NCBI RefSeq assembly: GCF_900143255.1 | Contig: NZ_FRDI01000002.1 | Location: 108,841 to 172,840 of the forward strand | DNA length: 64,000 nt | Direction: 5' to 3' | Origin: Desulfovibrio litoralis DSM 11393 | Lineage (GTDB): Bacteria > Desulfobacterota > Desulfovibrionia > Desulfovibrionales > Desulfovibrionaceae | Shown here: one piece after another, positions 30,287 through 39,119 of the stretch | How the letters are laid out: each line of letters begins with the position of its first letter | Numbering within the stretch: position 1 is the first letter of the stretch | The notes under the pieces: generated by a model | The model's input: the letters and a program-made list of their open reading frames with translations, nothing else | Databases searched by the model: none | Told to the model about the DNA's origin: nothing | Program-made: the position numbers and the translations under genes

Positions 30287-32218
30287 ATGCAAAATCCACA
30301 GGAAGTAAACGAGCTTTTAAATAGTTCCGATGAAGATGTAATTCGTGCCGGAGCTTTTTTTGCCGGAGAAAATAAAATTGTTTCCGCTGTTCCTCTTTTG
30401 GTAAAGCTTTTGGAAAGTGGTAAGCCCGGTATTATTGAAGCCGGCGAAAGAGCCTTGAATAAAATCGGCGGTGCAACCACCATTACTGCGTTAGCTCCCT
30501 TATTGCGTTCGGAAAATGTTTCTGTTCGCAACTCTGCAATGGAATTATTACGAAATATAGGAAAGCAGGATATTAATTCTTTGGTTCGCCTGCTTTATGA
30601 CGATGATGCCGATATTAGAATTTTTATTTCTGATATTTTGGGAAGTTCGGGAAGCTTGTATGCCGTTAACCCTTTATCTTCCGCTTTACTTAAAGATCCT
30701 GAAGTTAACGTGAGGTATCAGGCGGCCGTCAGCCTAGGAGAGCTTGGTTTTCCTCAGGCAGCAGATAGCCTGACTCAAGCTTTGCAAGACGAAGAATGGG
30801 TACAATTTGCCGTGATTGAAGCCTTGACAAAGATTAAAGCAGAGTCAAGTTTAAATCCGATGTTAAATATTTTGTCTACTTGTACTCCTCTTGTGGCTTC
30901 AATGCTGATTAACGCACTCGGAGAAATAGGCAACATCAAAGTTATTCCTATTTTAATAAAAAATTTATATAAAGCTCCAAAAGTTTTGCAGGTGCATTAC
31001 GCTAAGGCAATTGTTAAGCTTTTAGGGCATTCATCTTTGCCTTTAATGAGTGAAAAAGATCGCGAAACGCTTAAAAGTATCTTGCATGAATCTCTTGATG
31101 CGACCGATGGTGATGATGATGACCTTATTGAGGTTGCAATTATCGGGCTTGGTGCTTTAGGCGGAGAAGAGAGTACAAAAAAAATAATCGATTATGTTAT
31201 GCGAACTAACCCGGATAAATCTCCGGAACTTATTGACCTTGCCATAAAAGCGATTGGAACTATCGGGTTTAATCAAGAAATTGTCAAAACGATAGAACAA
31301 GGAGACGAAGCGGCAAAAACCGTTGTTGTTACGGCGATGCCTGTTATGAATCCTGACTTATGTGTTGAATTGTTAAAAAATAATTTTTGGGTGGCAACAA
31401 GAGATAACCAAAGAGCTTATATCGAATATTTATCAACGTATGGAGACGGACAAGGCGTTGAATTTTTTGTAGATGTTTTACATAAGCATAAAGACGGCAA
31501 TATTTTAAAAAGCGCTTTACGTTATCTTGGTTCTCATGCGACTTATGAACAAGCCGGTAAAAAAATGTTTGAATTTCTCGAACACCCTTACGATGATGTT
31601 AAAGAAACCGCTCTGGAAAGTTGTATTGCCTTAAACTCGCCTGAGATGACAAAACATTTTAGAGAAATGGCTATTAGTGATATTCCGTTTAATCGCTTGA
31701 TGGGAATTTATGCCCTTGCCAGTCAAAATAATGACGACAATTTAGATGTATTAAAAGAAGCCTTGGCTGATCAAGATTCCGGAATACGCCGTATTGCCAT
31801 TGAAGGAATGTCTCGGATTTCCCCGGTTTCTGAGCCTCGCCGAGAGCTTATCGTTTCTTGTTTGTCTGATGAGGACAAAGATGTTCGTTTGGCTGTTTTG
31901 GAGTATCTTGGAACTTGTGCCGATAAACCTTCGTTGGCATTGTTAATGCAAGCTCTGGACGATGTTGACATCTGGATTGTAGCAAGAGCGATTGAAGCTC
32001 TTGGGCGTCAAAAATATGAACAGGCTCTTCCAAGATTAATTGAACTTTTACAAAGCGATAATCAGTTGATTGTAATTAAAAGCATAGACGCACTATCTAA
32101 AATTGGTGGACAAGAAGCTTTTTCTGCCATATTGAATCTTGTGGCACATGACGACAACGATATACAGCAAGCAGCTGAGTCTGCTGTTGATTATATGCGT
32201 GGCATGGGGAGGAAGTAA
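30287..32218 (+). CDS. HEAT-repeat protein of the chemotaxis cluster
   Basis: 643 residues built of HEAT/PBS-lyase-type helical repeats along most of the length; examples are VNVRYQAAVSLGELG, SGIRRIAIEGMSRI, KDVRLAVLEYLGT and LIVIKSIDALSKIGG. Such repeats are protein-binding scaffolds. The start ATG 30287 has AAGGA 8 nt upstream; the upstream ATGs lack one. Its stop is two bases before cheR, so the two are coupled. I recall the same gene order in Desulfovibrio chemotaxis clusters. The partner is unknown; a chemosensory array or methylation-enzyme scaffold is a reasonable inference. Confidence 0.85.
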   Translation: MQNPQEVNELLNSSDEDVIRAGAFFAGENKIVSAVPLLVKLLESGKPGIIEAGERALNKIGGATTITALAPLLRSENVSVRNSAMELLRNIGKQDINSLVRLLYDDDADIRIFISDILGSSGSLYAVNPLSSALLKDPEVNVRYQAAVSLGELGFPQAADSLTQALQDEEWVQFAVIEALTKIKAESSLNPMLNILSTCTPLVASMLINALGEIGNIKVIPILIKNLYKAPKVLQVHYAKAIVKLLGHSSLPLMSEKDRETLKSILHESLDATDGDDDDLIEVAIIGLGALGGEESTKKIIDYVMRTNPDKSPELIDLAIKAIGTIGFNQEIVKTIEQGDEAAKTVVVTAMPVMNPDLCVELLKNNFWVATRDNQRAYIEYLSTYGDGQGVEFFVDVLHKHKDGNILKSALRYLGSHATYEQAGKKMFEFLEHPYDDVKETALESCIALNSPEMTKHFREMAISDIPFNRLMGIYALASQNNDDNLDVLKEALADQDSGIRRIAIEGMSRISPVSEPRRELIVSCLSDEDKDVRLAVLEYLGTCADKPSLALLMQALDDVDIWIVARAIEALGRQKYEQALPRLIELLQSDNQLIVIKSIDALSKIGGQEAFSAILNLVAHDDNDIQQAAESAVDYMRGMGRK

Positions 32219-32220
32219 GA

Positions 32221-33099
32221 ATGTCTTCATTGTTTTCAAAAAGTCTTGGGGTTAAAAAAGAAATAAAAGTTACAGATGAAGAGTTTAAACAACTTCGAGA
32301 CTTTATATATGCACAATGCGGTATTTTTATTGCTGAAAATCGTAAGTATTTAATCGAAAATCGTTTGACTAATCGAATTAATGAGCTGAACTTAAAAAGT
32401 TTTAGCGAATATTCTTATTATTTGCGTTTTGATGCCCAACGTAAGTCCGAATTGACCAAACTTTTTGAGGTTATTACAACCAATGAAACAAGTTTTTTCA
32501 GAAACCCGCCTCAACTTTCTGTTTTTCAAGAAAAAGTTTTAAAATCAACTATTGATAAAATTAAGAGTACGGGACAAAAAAAATTGCGTATTTGGTCTGC
32601 CGGTTGTTCTACCGGTGAAGAACCTTATACTCTTGCCATTATTTTACACGAAGTTTTAAAAAGCGAAATTGCTTTGTGGGATATCAAAATAACTGCCAAT
32701 GATTTGTCGGAAGCGGTTTTAGCCTCAGCTCGCAAAGGTATTTACAGTGATTATGCGATGCGTACTACTCCTAAAGAAATTATTGCAAAATATTTTACTC
32801 AAGTAGACAATATGTATCATATTAATCCAAAATTGAAACAACTTGTCAGCTTTGGATCAATTAATTTAAGCGATAAAATGATGCTTAAAAGAGTTGAGCG
32901 TTCTCATATTGTGTTTTGTAGGAATGTTATTATTTACTTTGATGAAGAAATGAAAAGACAGGTAATAGAATCATTTTATGATAATCTTTTGCCGGGTGGC
33001 TGTTTATTGATAGGACATTCTGAATCTTTACATAACTTGAGTAAAGCTTTTAAGCCGGAACATCACCCCGGGGCAATAGTTTATCGTAAGCAGGAATAA
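32221..33099 (+). CDS. cheR: Chemoreceptor methyltransferase CheR
   Basis: 292 residues. An N-terminal helical CheR_N domain (about 15-75) precedes the SAM-dependent methyltransferase with WSAGCSTGEEPYTLA (SAM-binding), the FFRNPPQ loop, NVIIYFD and GCLLIGHSESL. It methylates glutamates of chemoreceptors, opposing CheB. GGGGAGG stands upstream within the end of the HEAT gene. A sigma-54-type promoter follows the gene, so a second transcription unit begins here. Confidence 0.96.
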   Translation: MSSLFSKSLGVKKEIKVTDEEFKQLRDFIYAQCGIFIAENRKYLIENRLTNRINELNLKSFSEYSYYLRFDAQRKSELTKLFEVITTNETSFFRNPPQLSVFQEKVLKSTIDKIKSTGQKKLRIWSAGCSTGEEPYTLAIILHEVLKSEIALWDIKITANDLSEAVLASARKGIYSDYAMRTTPKEIIAKYFTQVDNMYHINPKLKQLVSFGSINLSDKMMLKRVERSHIVFCRNVIIYFDEEMKRQVIESFYDNLLPGGCLLIGHSESLHNLSKAFKPEHHPGAIVYRKQE

Positions 33100-33143
33100 A
33101 CGGCTAATGATAATAACAAAAAACTCTAGACTTACTCTGGTTT

Positions 33144-33162
33144 TTGGCATGAAATTTGCAAT
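33144..33162 (+). promoter_or_regulatory. Sigma-54 (RpoN) promoter before parA-cheW-cheY-cheA
   Basis: TTGGCATGAAATTTGCAA has GG and GC exactly 10 nt apart and matches TGGCAC-N5-TTGCA at every core base but one (T for C). Transcription would start near 33172, about 45 bases before the parA GTG. Confidence 0.75.
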
Positions 33163-33216
33163 AAATTATTGAGAAAATTGCGTATTTATCAGTATAAATA
33201 CAGGAGGCTCAAAATA

Positions 33217-33984
33217 GTGGCAAAGATCATAGCAATAGCAAATCAAAAAGGCGGAGTTGGTAAAACAACTACCACCATAACTTTGTCGGCTGCACTAGCA
33301 AAAAACGGTTATCGTGTGTTGGTTGTTGACCTTGACCCACATGCTTGTGCATCGGTGCATTTGCGTTTTTATCCTGATGAATCATCTTTTAGTGTAAATG
33401 ATATTTTTGCAGACGAAGCTCACGACCTGGACTATCTCTGGGAAAATATAAGACAACATCATTATTACGGCTTTGATATTGTTCCGGCAAATATTCGCCT
33501 TGCCGAGCTTGAGGTTGACTTAAGATCTCGCAAGGGAAAAGGGGGGATTTTACAAAACGCATTAAATCATGTTAGTAAAGAATATGACTTTATTTTGCTT
33601 GACTGTCCGCCTCATGTCGGTATTTTGTTGGTTAACGCTCTTGTTGCTTCTGATTTGGTAATTATTCCTATTCAAACAGACTTTTTGGCCTTACATGGAT
33701 TAAAACTTTTGTTTGATACTTTACGAATTTTAAATAAAGTGTTGCCTAATCCGATTGTTTATAGGGCATTGCCCACTATGTTTGACAGAAGGGCGAGAGC
33801 CTGTCATAGAGTGATTGAGCTTTTAACCCAAAAGCTCGGAGATAGAATGTTTTCTACTGTCATTGGGATAGATACAAGGTTTAGAGACGCAAGTGCCAAA
33901 GGGCAAGTTATTTTTGAAATAGCTCCGGACAGTAGGGGGGCAAGAGAATATAACGAATTGGCAGAAGAAATGTTGAGACTATGA
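33217..33984 (+). CDS. parA: ParA/MinD-like ATPase of the chemotaxis operon
   Basis: 255 residues. The deviant Walker A is KGGVGKTTT (11-19), with VDLDPHACAS and DCPPHVGIL (Walker B) following, as in ParA/Soj. AGGAGG precedes GTG 33217, which gives the standard N-terminus MAKIIAIANQKGG; an upstream ATG at 33169 does not. The stop overlaps the cheW start (ATGA). No parB is near, so this is not chromosome partition; ParA homologues in chemotaxis operons (ParC of Vibrio, PpfA of Rhodobacter) position chemosensory arrays in the cell. That role is inferred from location. Confidence 0.88.
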   Translation: MAKIIAIANQKGGVGKTTTTITLSAALAKNGYRVLVVDLDPHACASVHLRFYPDESSFSVNDIFADEAHDLDYLWENIRQHHYYGFDIVPANIRLAELEVDLRSRKGKGGILQNALNHVSKEYDFILLDCPPHVGILLVNALVASDLVIIPIQTDFLALHGLKLLFDTLRILNKVLPNPIVYRALPTMFDRRARACHRVIELLTQKLGDRMFSTVIGIDTRFRDASAKGQVIFEIAPDSRGAREYNELAEEMLRL

Positions 33985-34661
33985 AAAAAACACCTGAACA
34001 ATACTTTCAAGAACAAGATTTTGCTGTACTCGAAGCAGACATTAACGCCGGGCATGAATTTACCTTGGCTGAGATTGCTTTTATGGAAAAATATCTTGGA
34101 ATTGAAAGATCAGACCTAAAACAGAAAAATAGTCCTTTAGCTTCTTTAAAATATGACGATACATATATAGGAAACGGACAAACCCTTGGTCCACCCGAAG
34201 AACCCGTTGAACAAGTGCTTAAACGAGAAGAAAATATGCTCTTGGTTGGTTTTTTTATAGGAAATCAAGAGTTTACGATTCCGACTGTTGCTGTTCAAGA
34301 GGTTATAAAGGCTATTCCGGTATCAAAAATGCCTATTTCTCCTGATTTTGTTCACGGGGTTATAAACCTTAGAGGGCGTATTACTCCTTTGGTTCATTTA
34401 GGCGAAATGCTTGAAGTTTCTGGATATGACAAGAAAAAAGAAGGATTTGTTATTGTTTGTCGTAGACGTGGCTTACAGTTTGGTTTAATGATAGAAAAGG
34501 TGCATACAATGTACAGGGTTGCTCAAGGTAGTATTGATTGGGCAGTCGAAGCTCATATAGGGGCAAGCGTTGAATATATTTCAGGTTTGTTAAAAATTAA
34601 TGATATGTTAGTTAGTGTTGTTTCAATAGATAAAATAGTCGAAAGAATTTTAGCAGAATAG
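33981..34661 (+). CDS. cheW: CheW with N-terminal extension
   Basis: 226 residues, about 60 more than usual. The C-terminal CheW domain (about 85-226) has VGFFIGNQEFTIP, VQEVIKAIPVSKMP, GVINLRGRITPLVHL and ISGLLKINDMLVSVVSIDKIV. It couples chemoreceptors to CheA. The first ~80 residues (EQYFQEQDFAVLEADINAGHE ...) are not part of the CheW fold and may bind the neighbouring ParA or HEAT protein; that is inference. Overlaps parA by 4 bases; 10 bases before cheY. Confidence 0.92.
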   Translation: MKKTPEQYFQEQDFAVLEADINAGHEFTLAEIAFMEKYLGIERSDLKQKNSPLASLKYDDTYIGNGQTLGPPEEPVEQVLKREENMLLVGFFIGNQEFTIPTVAVQEVIKAIPVSKMPISPDFVHGVINLRGRITPLVHLGEMLEVSGYDKKKEGFVIVCRRRGLQFGLMIEKVHTMYRVAQGSIDWAVEAHIGASVEYISGLLKINDMLVSVVSIDKIVERILAE

Positions 34662-34671
34662 GAAGTTTAAA

Positions 34672-35043
34672 ATGCCAAAACATATACTTGTGGTTGATGA
34701 CTCCAAAACAGTAAGAAACTTGGTGTCTTTTATCATGAAAAGCGAGGGCTATAAAGTTACTTCGGCAGAAGATGGGCTTGACGCTTTAGAAAAGTTGTAC
34801 TCCATTGATGATATTGATTTGATCATTTCTGATATAAATATGCCACACATGGACGGTTTAACTTTTATTAAAACCTTAAGAGAACAAGAAAAATATAGAG
34901 ATATTCCCATTGCCGTATTATCTACCGAAGGTCAGGAAAAAGACATACAGCTTGGAATGGGTCTTGGGGCTAACCTATATATGGTTAAGCCGGCTCAACC
35001 TGAAAAAATGGTTAAAAATGTCAAAATGCTTTTAGGTTGCTAA
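34672..35043 (+). CDS. cheY: Chemotaxis response regulator CheY
   Basis: 123 residues, a lone receiver domain. Acidic pocket VVDDS (near 9), phosphorylation site SDINMPHMDG (D near 55), conserved T/S and K in LSTEGQEKD and MVKPAQPEKM. Phosphorylated by CheA, it would bind the flagellar switch. AGGAAG upstream. Sits between cheW and cheA in the same transcription unit. Confidence 0.93.
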   Translation: MPKHILVVDDSKTVRNLVSFIMKSEGYKVTSAEDGLDALEKLYSIDDIDLIISDINMPHMDGLTFIKTLREQEKYRDIPIAVLSTEGQEKDIQLGMGLGANLYMVKPAQPEKMVKNVKMLLGC

Positions 35044-35108
35044 TTATAGTATAAAATATTATATACTTTTTTGTATAGTTTAAAATAACGTTTTTTGGGG
35101 TATAAGGT

Positions 35109-37988
35109 ATGAGCCAAGAATATATGGATCCGGAAATTTTTGCTGATTTTATAGTTGAAGCAAAAGAACACCTTGAAACTATTGAGCCAAACTTGCTCGA
35201 GCTTGAAAAAGCACCGGATAACCTTTCTATTTTGAATGAAATTTTTAGACCCATGCACTCCCTTAAAGGGGCATCGGGTTTCTTGGGCTTAAATAAAATA
35301 AATGGTTTGGCTCACCGTGCTGAAAACGTTATGGACGAATTGCGTAAAGGAACCATGACAACAAGCACGGTCATCATGGACGTTATTTTAGAAGCAACAG
35401 ACGCTCTTCGTCGTATGATTGAAAACCTTGAAACAATAGGAAACGAGGGCGACGTAGAAACAGAAGGCACAATAGTCAAACTTGATGCTATTATGGCAGG
35501 TACTTATTCTGCCGATGATGCCGATGGATCAAGTGCTGATGTTATCAACGATGTTTCCGATGATATTGTTGAAGTTTCCGCAACTTCCCCTACTGTTATT
35601 GTTGAAAGTTCCTCTGCTGATTCTGCTGATTCTTCTATTGCAGCGGATACTGTCGGCGTTTCCTCGAGAGAGTGGATTGCGACCTTGGCTCCTCTTAATA
35701 CTTATGCCTTAAACTCTTTTGGAGAAGGACACCTTAAAGACTTTATTGATGAAGCAAAAGAAAATGTTGAAAATTTAGCAACAGGTCTTCTTTCTCTTGA
35801 AAAAAATCCAACCGACCACTCAGAGCTTGTAAATGACCTTTTCCGCTTTTTCCATAATTTAAAAGGGAATAGTGGCATTGTTGGCTATAATGAATTAAAT
35901 AGTGTTACTCATGAAGCTGAAACTCTTCTTAACATGGTGCGACATGATGAAATTCCCGTCAGTAAAAATTTAGTCGATTTGTTACTTTTAGTTGTTGATG
36001 TGATTGATGAATTAATTGTGCGTATTGATCCCACATCAGGGCAAGTGCATCCGGTTGATGTCAATACTTTGCTTGGACGATTACAACAGGCAAACAACGG
36101 TGGTGCGATTGAAATGCCGGTTGGTGTTGGGCGTGTGCCTGTTGATTCTGAAAACACAAGCACAAAAGATAAGAAAGTTGATCCTAAGTTATCAAGCGAA
36201 CCTGTTGCGCCTACCATAGAATCTGATGATTTGTCTGTATTTATTGATACGGTAAAACAGCAACAAGCTTCGGTTAACCTTGCCTTGGAAGAACTTGCAA
36301 AAGACAGTAGCCAAAAAGAATATATCGACGGTTTGTTCCGCAGTTTGGTAACTATTCAAAACGCTGCCAATTTTATGGAACTTGAAGACATAAAAACTTA
36401 TGCCCAAAGAACCTCAGGAATAGTTGATAAAGCACGTAGTACAGATATGGATTTTGGCATGATGGTAGACCTTTTGAAACAAGAGTGTAGCATCATCTCA
36501 GATATGGTTGAAACCGCCATAAAAGATTTAAAAAAACTTGCATCTGATAAGCCGGCTCCCGCTGCTCCTGCAACAGAAACACAAAAAACTGATAATGTTG
36601 TTAAACAAAGCTCGGAAAAGGTGGTGCAGAGTGCGTCCCCTGTTAAGAGTTCTCCTGTGTCTGAAGTTGCTAAACCTGCCTCAGCACCAAGTTCTCCGCA
36701 AGCATCTGCTCCGAAACCTCAAGCACCGCCAACGCCCCCCAAACCTGGGGCGCAACCTCCTACCCCTGCCAAAAAAGATGATGCTGTTCCTAAATCTTCA
36801 TCTACCATCAGAGTAGACCACGAAAAACTTGATCATTTAATGAACTTAATCGGTGAGTTGATCATTAACAGAAACAGATATACGCTTTTAGCACGCCAGC
36901 TTGAAGAAAAAGTTGATGTTAACCTTGTGGCTCAAAACCTTACTGAAACTACTTACGGAATGGCTCGTATTTCCGATGATCTTCAAGATACTATCATGAA
37001 GGTGCGAATGGTTCCGGTTTCTTCTGTTTTTTCACGCTTTCCTCGTTTAGTTAGAGATTTGTCTCGCAAAAGCGGTAAAGAGGTTGAATTGGTGATGGAA
37101 GGGGAAGAAACAGAGCTTGATAAAAGCGTTGTTGAAGTTATAGGCGACCCTCTTGTTCACTTAATTCGTAACTCTGTAGACCACGGAATTGAAGATGCTG
37201 ATGTACGTGTTGCCAAAGGGAAAAGTGCGAAAGGTAAAGTTTGTTTAAGAGCTTTCCATAAAGGTAACTCGGTTGCGATAGAAGTAGAAGACGATGGAAA
37301 GGGTATAGACCCTGAAAAAATGAGAGAAGTAGCTATTCGCAAGGGGATTATCAGCCCTGAAGACGCAAGAGCGTTAGACGACCGCGAGGCTATGGAGCTT
37401 ATCTTTGCCCCCGGTTTTTCTTCTGCTGAAGTTATTACCGATATTTCCGGACGTGGTGTCGGAATGGACGTTGTAAGAACCAATATCAAAAGCCTTAAAG
37501 GTAGTATCACTATTTCTTCGGAAGTAGGAAAGGGAACAAGATTTACCCTGTTATTGCCTCTTACTTTGGCAATCATTGACGCTTTAATGGTAAATGTTGC
37601 CGGAGATATGTATGCGATTCCGCTTGACGCCGTATCAGAAACCACAAAAATCGAAGCTCGTCGCTTGACTGATGTTAAAGGGCGTAAAGCGGTTACTTTA
37701 AGAGGCGAGGTTTTAGGAATTTTGAGTTTGGCAGAATTACTTGGGCTTCCCAATAACTCCGCCGGGCAAGACGTTCTTTCCGTTGTTGTAATTCATGATA
37801 ATGATCGCCGTTTAGGTTTGGTTGTTGACCGTCTTCTTGAACGTCAAGAAATAGTTATTAAGCCTCTTAGTGCTTATCTAGGCGACCTTAAGGGAATTTC
37901 CGGTGCAACTATTATGGGAGACGGAAGTGTTATTTTAATCCTTGATCCTCATGAAATTTATATGATGGCAACCTCAAAAACAATATAA
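35109..37988 (+). CDS. cheA: Chemotaxis histidine kinase CheA with tandem HPt domains
   Basis: 959 residues, clearly longer than usual (about 650-700). HPt 1 (1-105) has H50 in MHSLKGASGF; HPt 2 (about 200-305) has H249 in FHNLKGNSGI. A third HPt-like segment (about 370-475) reads LVTIQNAANF, with V414 in the histidine position, so it cannot be phosphorylated. A P/A-rich linker (about 480-560) leads to the dimerisation domain, ATPase (NSVDHGIED, GRGVGMDVV) and CheW-like domain. It phosphorylates CheY and CheB. Last gene of the sigma-54 unit. Confidence 0.95.
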   Translation: MSQEYMDPEIFADFIVEAKEHLETIEPNLLELEKAPDNLSILNEIFRPMHSLKGASGFLGLNKINGLAHRAENVMDELRKGTMTTSTVIMDVILEATDALRRMIENLETIGNEGDVETEGTIVKLDAIMAGTYSADDADGSSADVINDVSDDIVEVSATSPTVIVESSSADSADSSIAADTVGVSSREWIATLAPLNTYALNSFGEGHLKDFIDEAKENVENLATGLLSLEKNPTDHSELVNDLFRFFHNLKGNSGIVGYNELNSVTHEAETLLNMVRHDEIPVSKNLVDLLLLVVDVIDELIVRIDPTSGQVHPVDVNTLLGRLQQANNGGAIEMPVGVGRVPVDSENTSTKDKKVDPKLSSEPVAPTIESDDLSVFIDTVKQQQASVNLALEELAKDSSQKEYIDGLFRSLVTIQNAANFMELEDIKTYAQRTSGIVDKARSTDMDFGMMVDLLKQECSIISDMVETAIKDLKKLASDKPAPAAPATETQKTDNVVKQSSEKVVQSASPVKSSPVSEVAKPASAPSSPQASAPKPQAPPTPPKPGAQPPTPAKKDDAVPKSSSTIRVDHEKLDHLMNLIGELIINRNRYTLLARQLEEKVDVNLVAQNLTETTYGMARISDDLQDTIMKVRMVPVSSVFSRFPRLVRDLSRKSGKEVELVMEGEETELDKSVVEVIGDPLVHLIRNSVDHGIEDADVRVAKGKSAKGKVCLRAFHKGNSVAIEVEDDGKGIDPEKMREVAIRKGIISPEDARALDDREAMELIFAPGFSSAEVITDISGRGVGMDVVRTNIKSLKGSITISSEVGKGTRFTLLLPLTLAIIDALMVNVAGDMYAIPLDAVSETTKIEARRLTDVKGRKAVTLRGEVLGILSLAELLGLPNNSAGQDVLSVVVIHDNDRRLGLVVDRLLERQEIVIKPLSAYLGDLKGISGATIMGDGSVILILDPHEIYMMATSKTI

Positions 37989-38140
37989 AACAATAAAAAT
38001 AAATTTTTGTTCTTTCTTGCAAAAACTCTTTTTTACCTTATATAACAACAATAAACCAAAAAACAATTTGCAAAAGCTACTCTTGACTGTTTTTTGTGAA
38101 TAAGGTAGAAATTGAAGTTCATTTTTTAAAGGAGCATTAT

Positions 38141-38275
38141 ATGCAAAGAACTTATCAACCAAGTGTTATTAAACGTAAAAGAACTCATGGCTTCCGTGAG
38201 CGTATGAGTACTGCTGCCGGTCGTAATATTATTCGTCGTCGCAGAGCAATAGGGCGTAAAAGATTAGCCGTTTAA
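38141..38275 (+). CDS. rpmH: Ribosomal protein L34
   Basis: 44 residues, beginning [20 protein letters not shown] and ending in the basic [14 protein letters not shown]34 is a short arginine-rich 50S protein. AAAGGAG lies 6 nt before the ATG. First gene of the rpmH-rnpA-yidD-yidC-jag block; its last 5 codons are overlapped by the likely rnpA start. Confidence 0.97.
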   Translation: MQRTYQPSVIKRKRTHGFRERMSTAAGRNIIRRRRAIGRKRLAV

Positions 38276-38637
38276 CTTTTACTAAAGACCAACATTTAGC
38301 GACTCGGCAAGAATTTTCAGACTGCTATGAAAAAGGACAAAGGTTTTTTTCGAAACATTTTGTTGTAATTGTCCGCAATAGAGATTTACAATCTGTGAAG
38401 TGGCGTTTGGGTCTTGCCGTTGGGCGCAAAATAGGTTCGGCGGTAAAACGAAATAGAGTAAAGAGAGTTTTACGAGAATTTTTTAGGTTAAATCAATATG
38501 ATATTCCGAATGGATTTGATTATGTTGTTATCCCTAAAAAACATTTACATGCTAAGCTTATAAATCTGAAAATGGTAGAAACAGAACTTTTTTCTCTTCT
38601 TAATTCAAAGCTTTTAATTAAATTAAGCACAGAATAA
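38263..38637 (+). CDS. rnpA: Ribonuclease P protein component, non-AUG start
   Basis: About 124 residues. The RnpA core is plain: [39 protein letters not shown] (the RNR motif) and a basic C-terminal part. It cleaves 5' leaders of pre-tRNA with the RNA subunit. The only ATG/GTG/TTG in frame is GTG 38395, which would remove the N-terminal third. A stop lies at 38257, so the gene must start between there and about 38290; ATT 38263, with AGGG 8 nt upstream, is the best candidate, inside the rpmH end. A single-base error is the alternative. Confidence 0.8.
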   Translation: MSRLTFTKDQHLATRQEFSDCYEKGQRFFSKHFVVIVRNRDLQSVKWRLGLAVGRKIGSAVKRNRVKRVLREFFRLNQYDIPNGFDYVVIPKKHLHAKLINLKMVETELFSLLNSKLLIKLSTE

Positions 38638-38708
38638 ATTTCTGTTTTTTGATGTTTTTTAATTTATATCCTTTTGGGTTTATATCTTGGCAAGTTTTTT
38701 AATTTTGC

Positions 38709-38756
38709 TTTTTAATGCCTTAAGTCTAATATTTTTTAATGCCTTAAAACTAATAT
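38709..38756 (+). repeat. 24-bp direct tandem duplication before yidD
   Basis: TTTTTAATGCCTTAA followed by a CTAATATT-type tail occurs twice in a row with two or so mismatches, in the AT-rich gap between rnpA and yidD. Confidence 0.75.
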
Positions 38757-38789
38757 TAAAGATGATATACAATGGTATAACGCAACACA

Positions 38790-39095
38790 ATGCTTAATAA
38801 ATATTTTTGTTTTTTTTCGGATAAGACCGAATTGGAAAGATATAAAGCTCTTTTGCTTTATTATATACGTATCGGTTTTGTGTTGCCGATTAAATTTTAT
38901 CGTTATTTTATTTCTCCTTTGTTGCCCAGAGCTTGTAAATATTATCCAAGTTGTTCCGTGTATGCTGTTGAAGCAATTTTAAGACATGGTGTAATTAAAG
39001 GCGTTTTTCTGAGCAGTTGGAGAATCCTACGTTGTAATCCTTGGTCGGCAGGCGGTTTTGACCCTGTTCCTCCTAAAAAACAACGCTTACTGTAA
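38790..39095 (+). CDS. yidD: Membrane protein insertion efficiency factor YidD
   Basis: 101 residues. The YidD core is complete: [20 protein letters not shown], then [32 protein letters not shown], with three conserved cysteines. It assists membrane protein insertion with YidC. It starts about 25 residues before the core, an unusual N-terminal extension ([19 protein letters not shown]); a later start within the frame is possible. Between rnpA and yidC, the standard position. Confidence 0.9.
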   Translation: MLNKYFCFFSDKTELERYKALLLYYIRIGFVLPIKFYRYFISPLLPRACKYYPSCSVYAVEAILRHGVIKGVFLSSWRILRCNPWSAGGFDPVPPKKQRLL

Positions 39096-39119
39096 TTTTA
39101 ATGGGAGCTATTATTTTTT

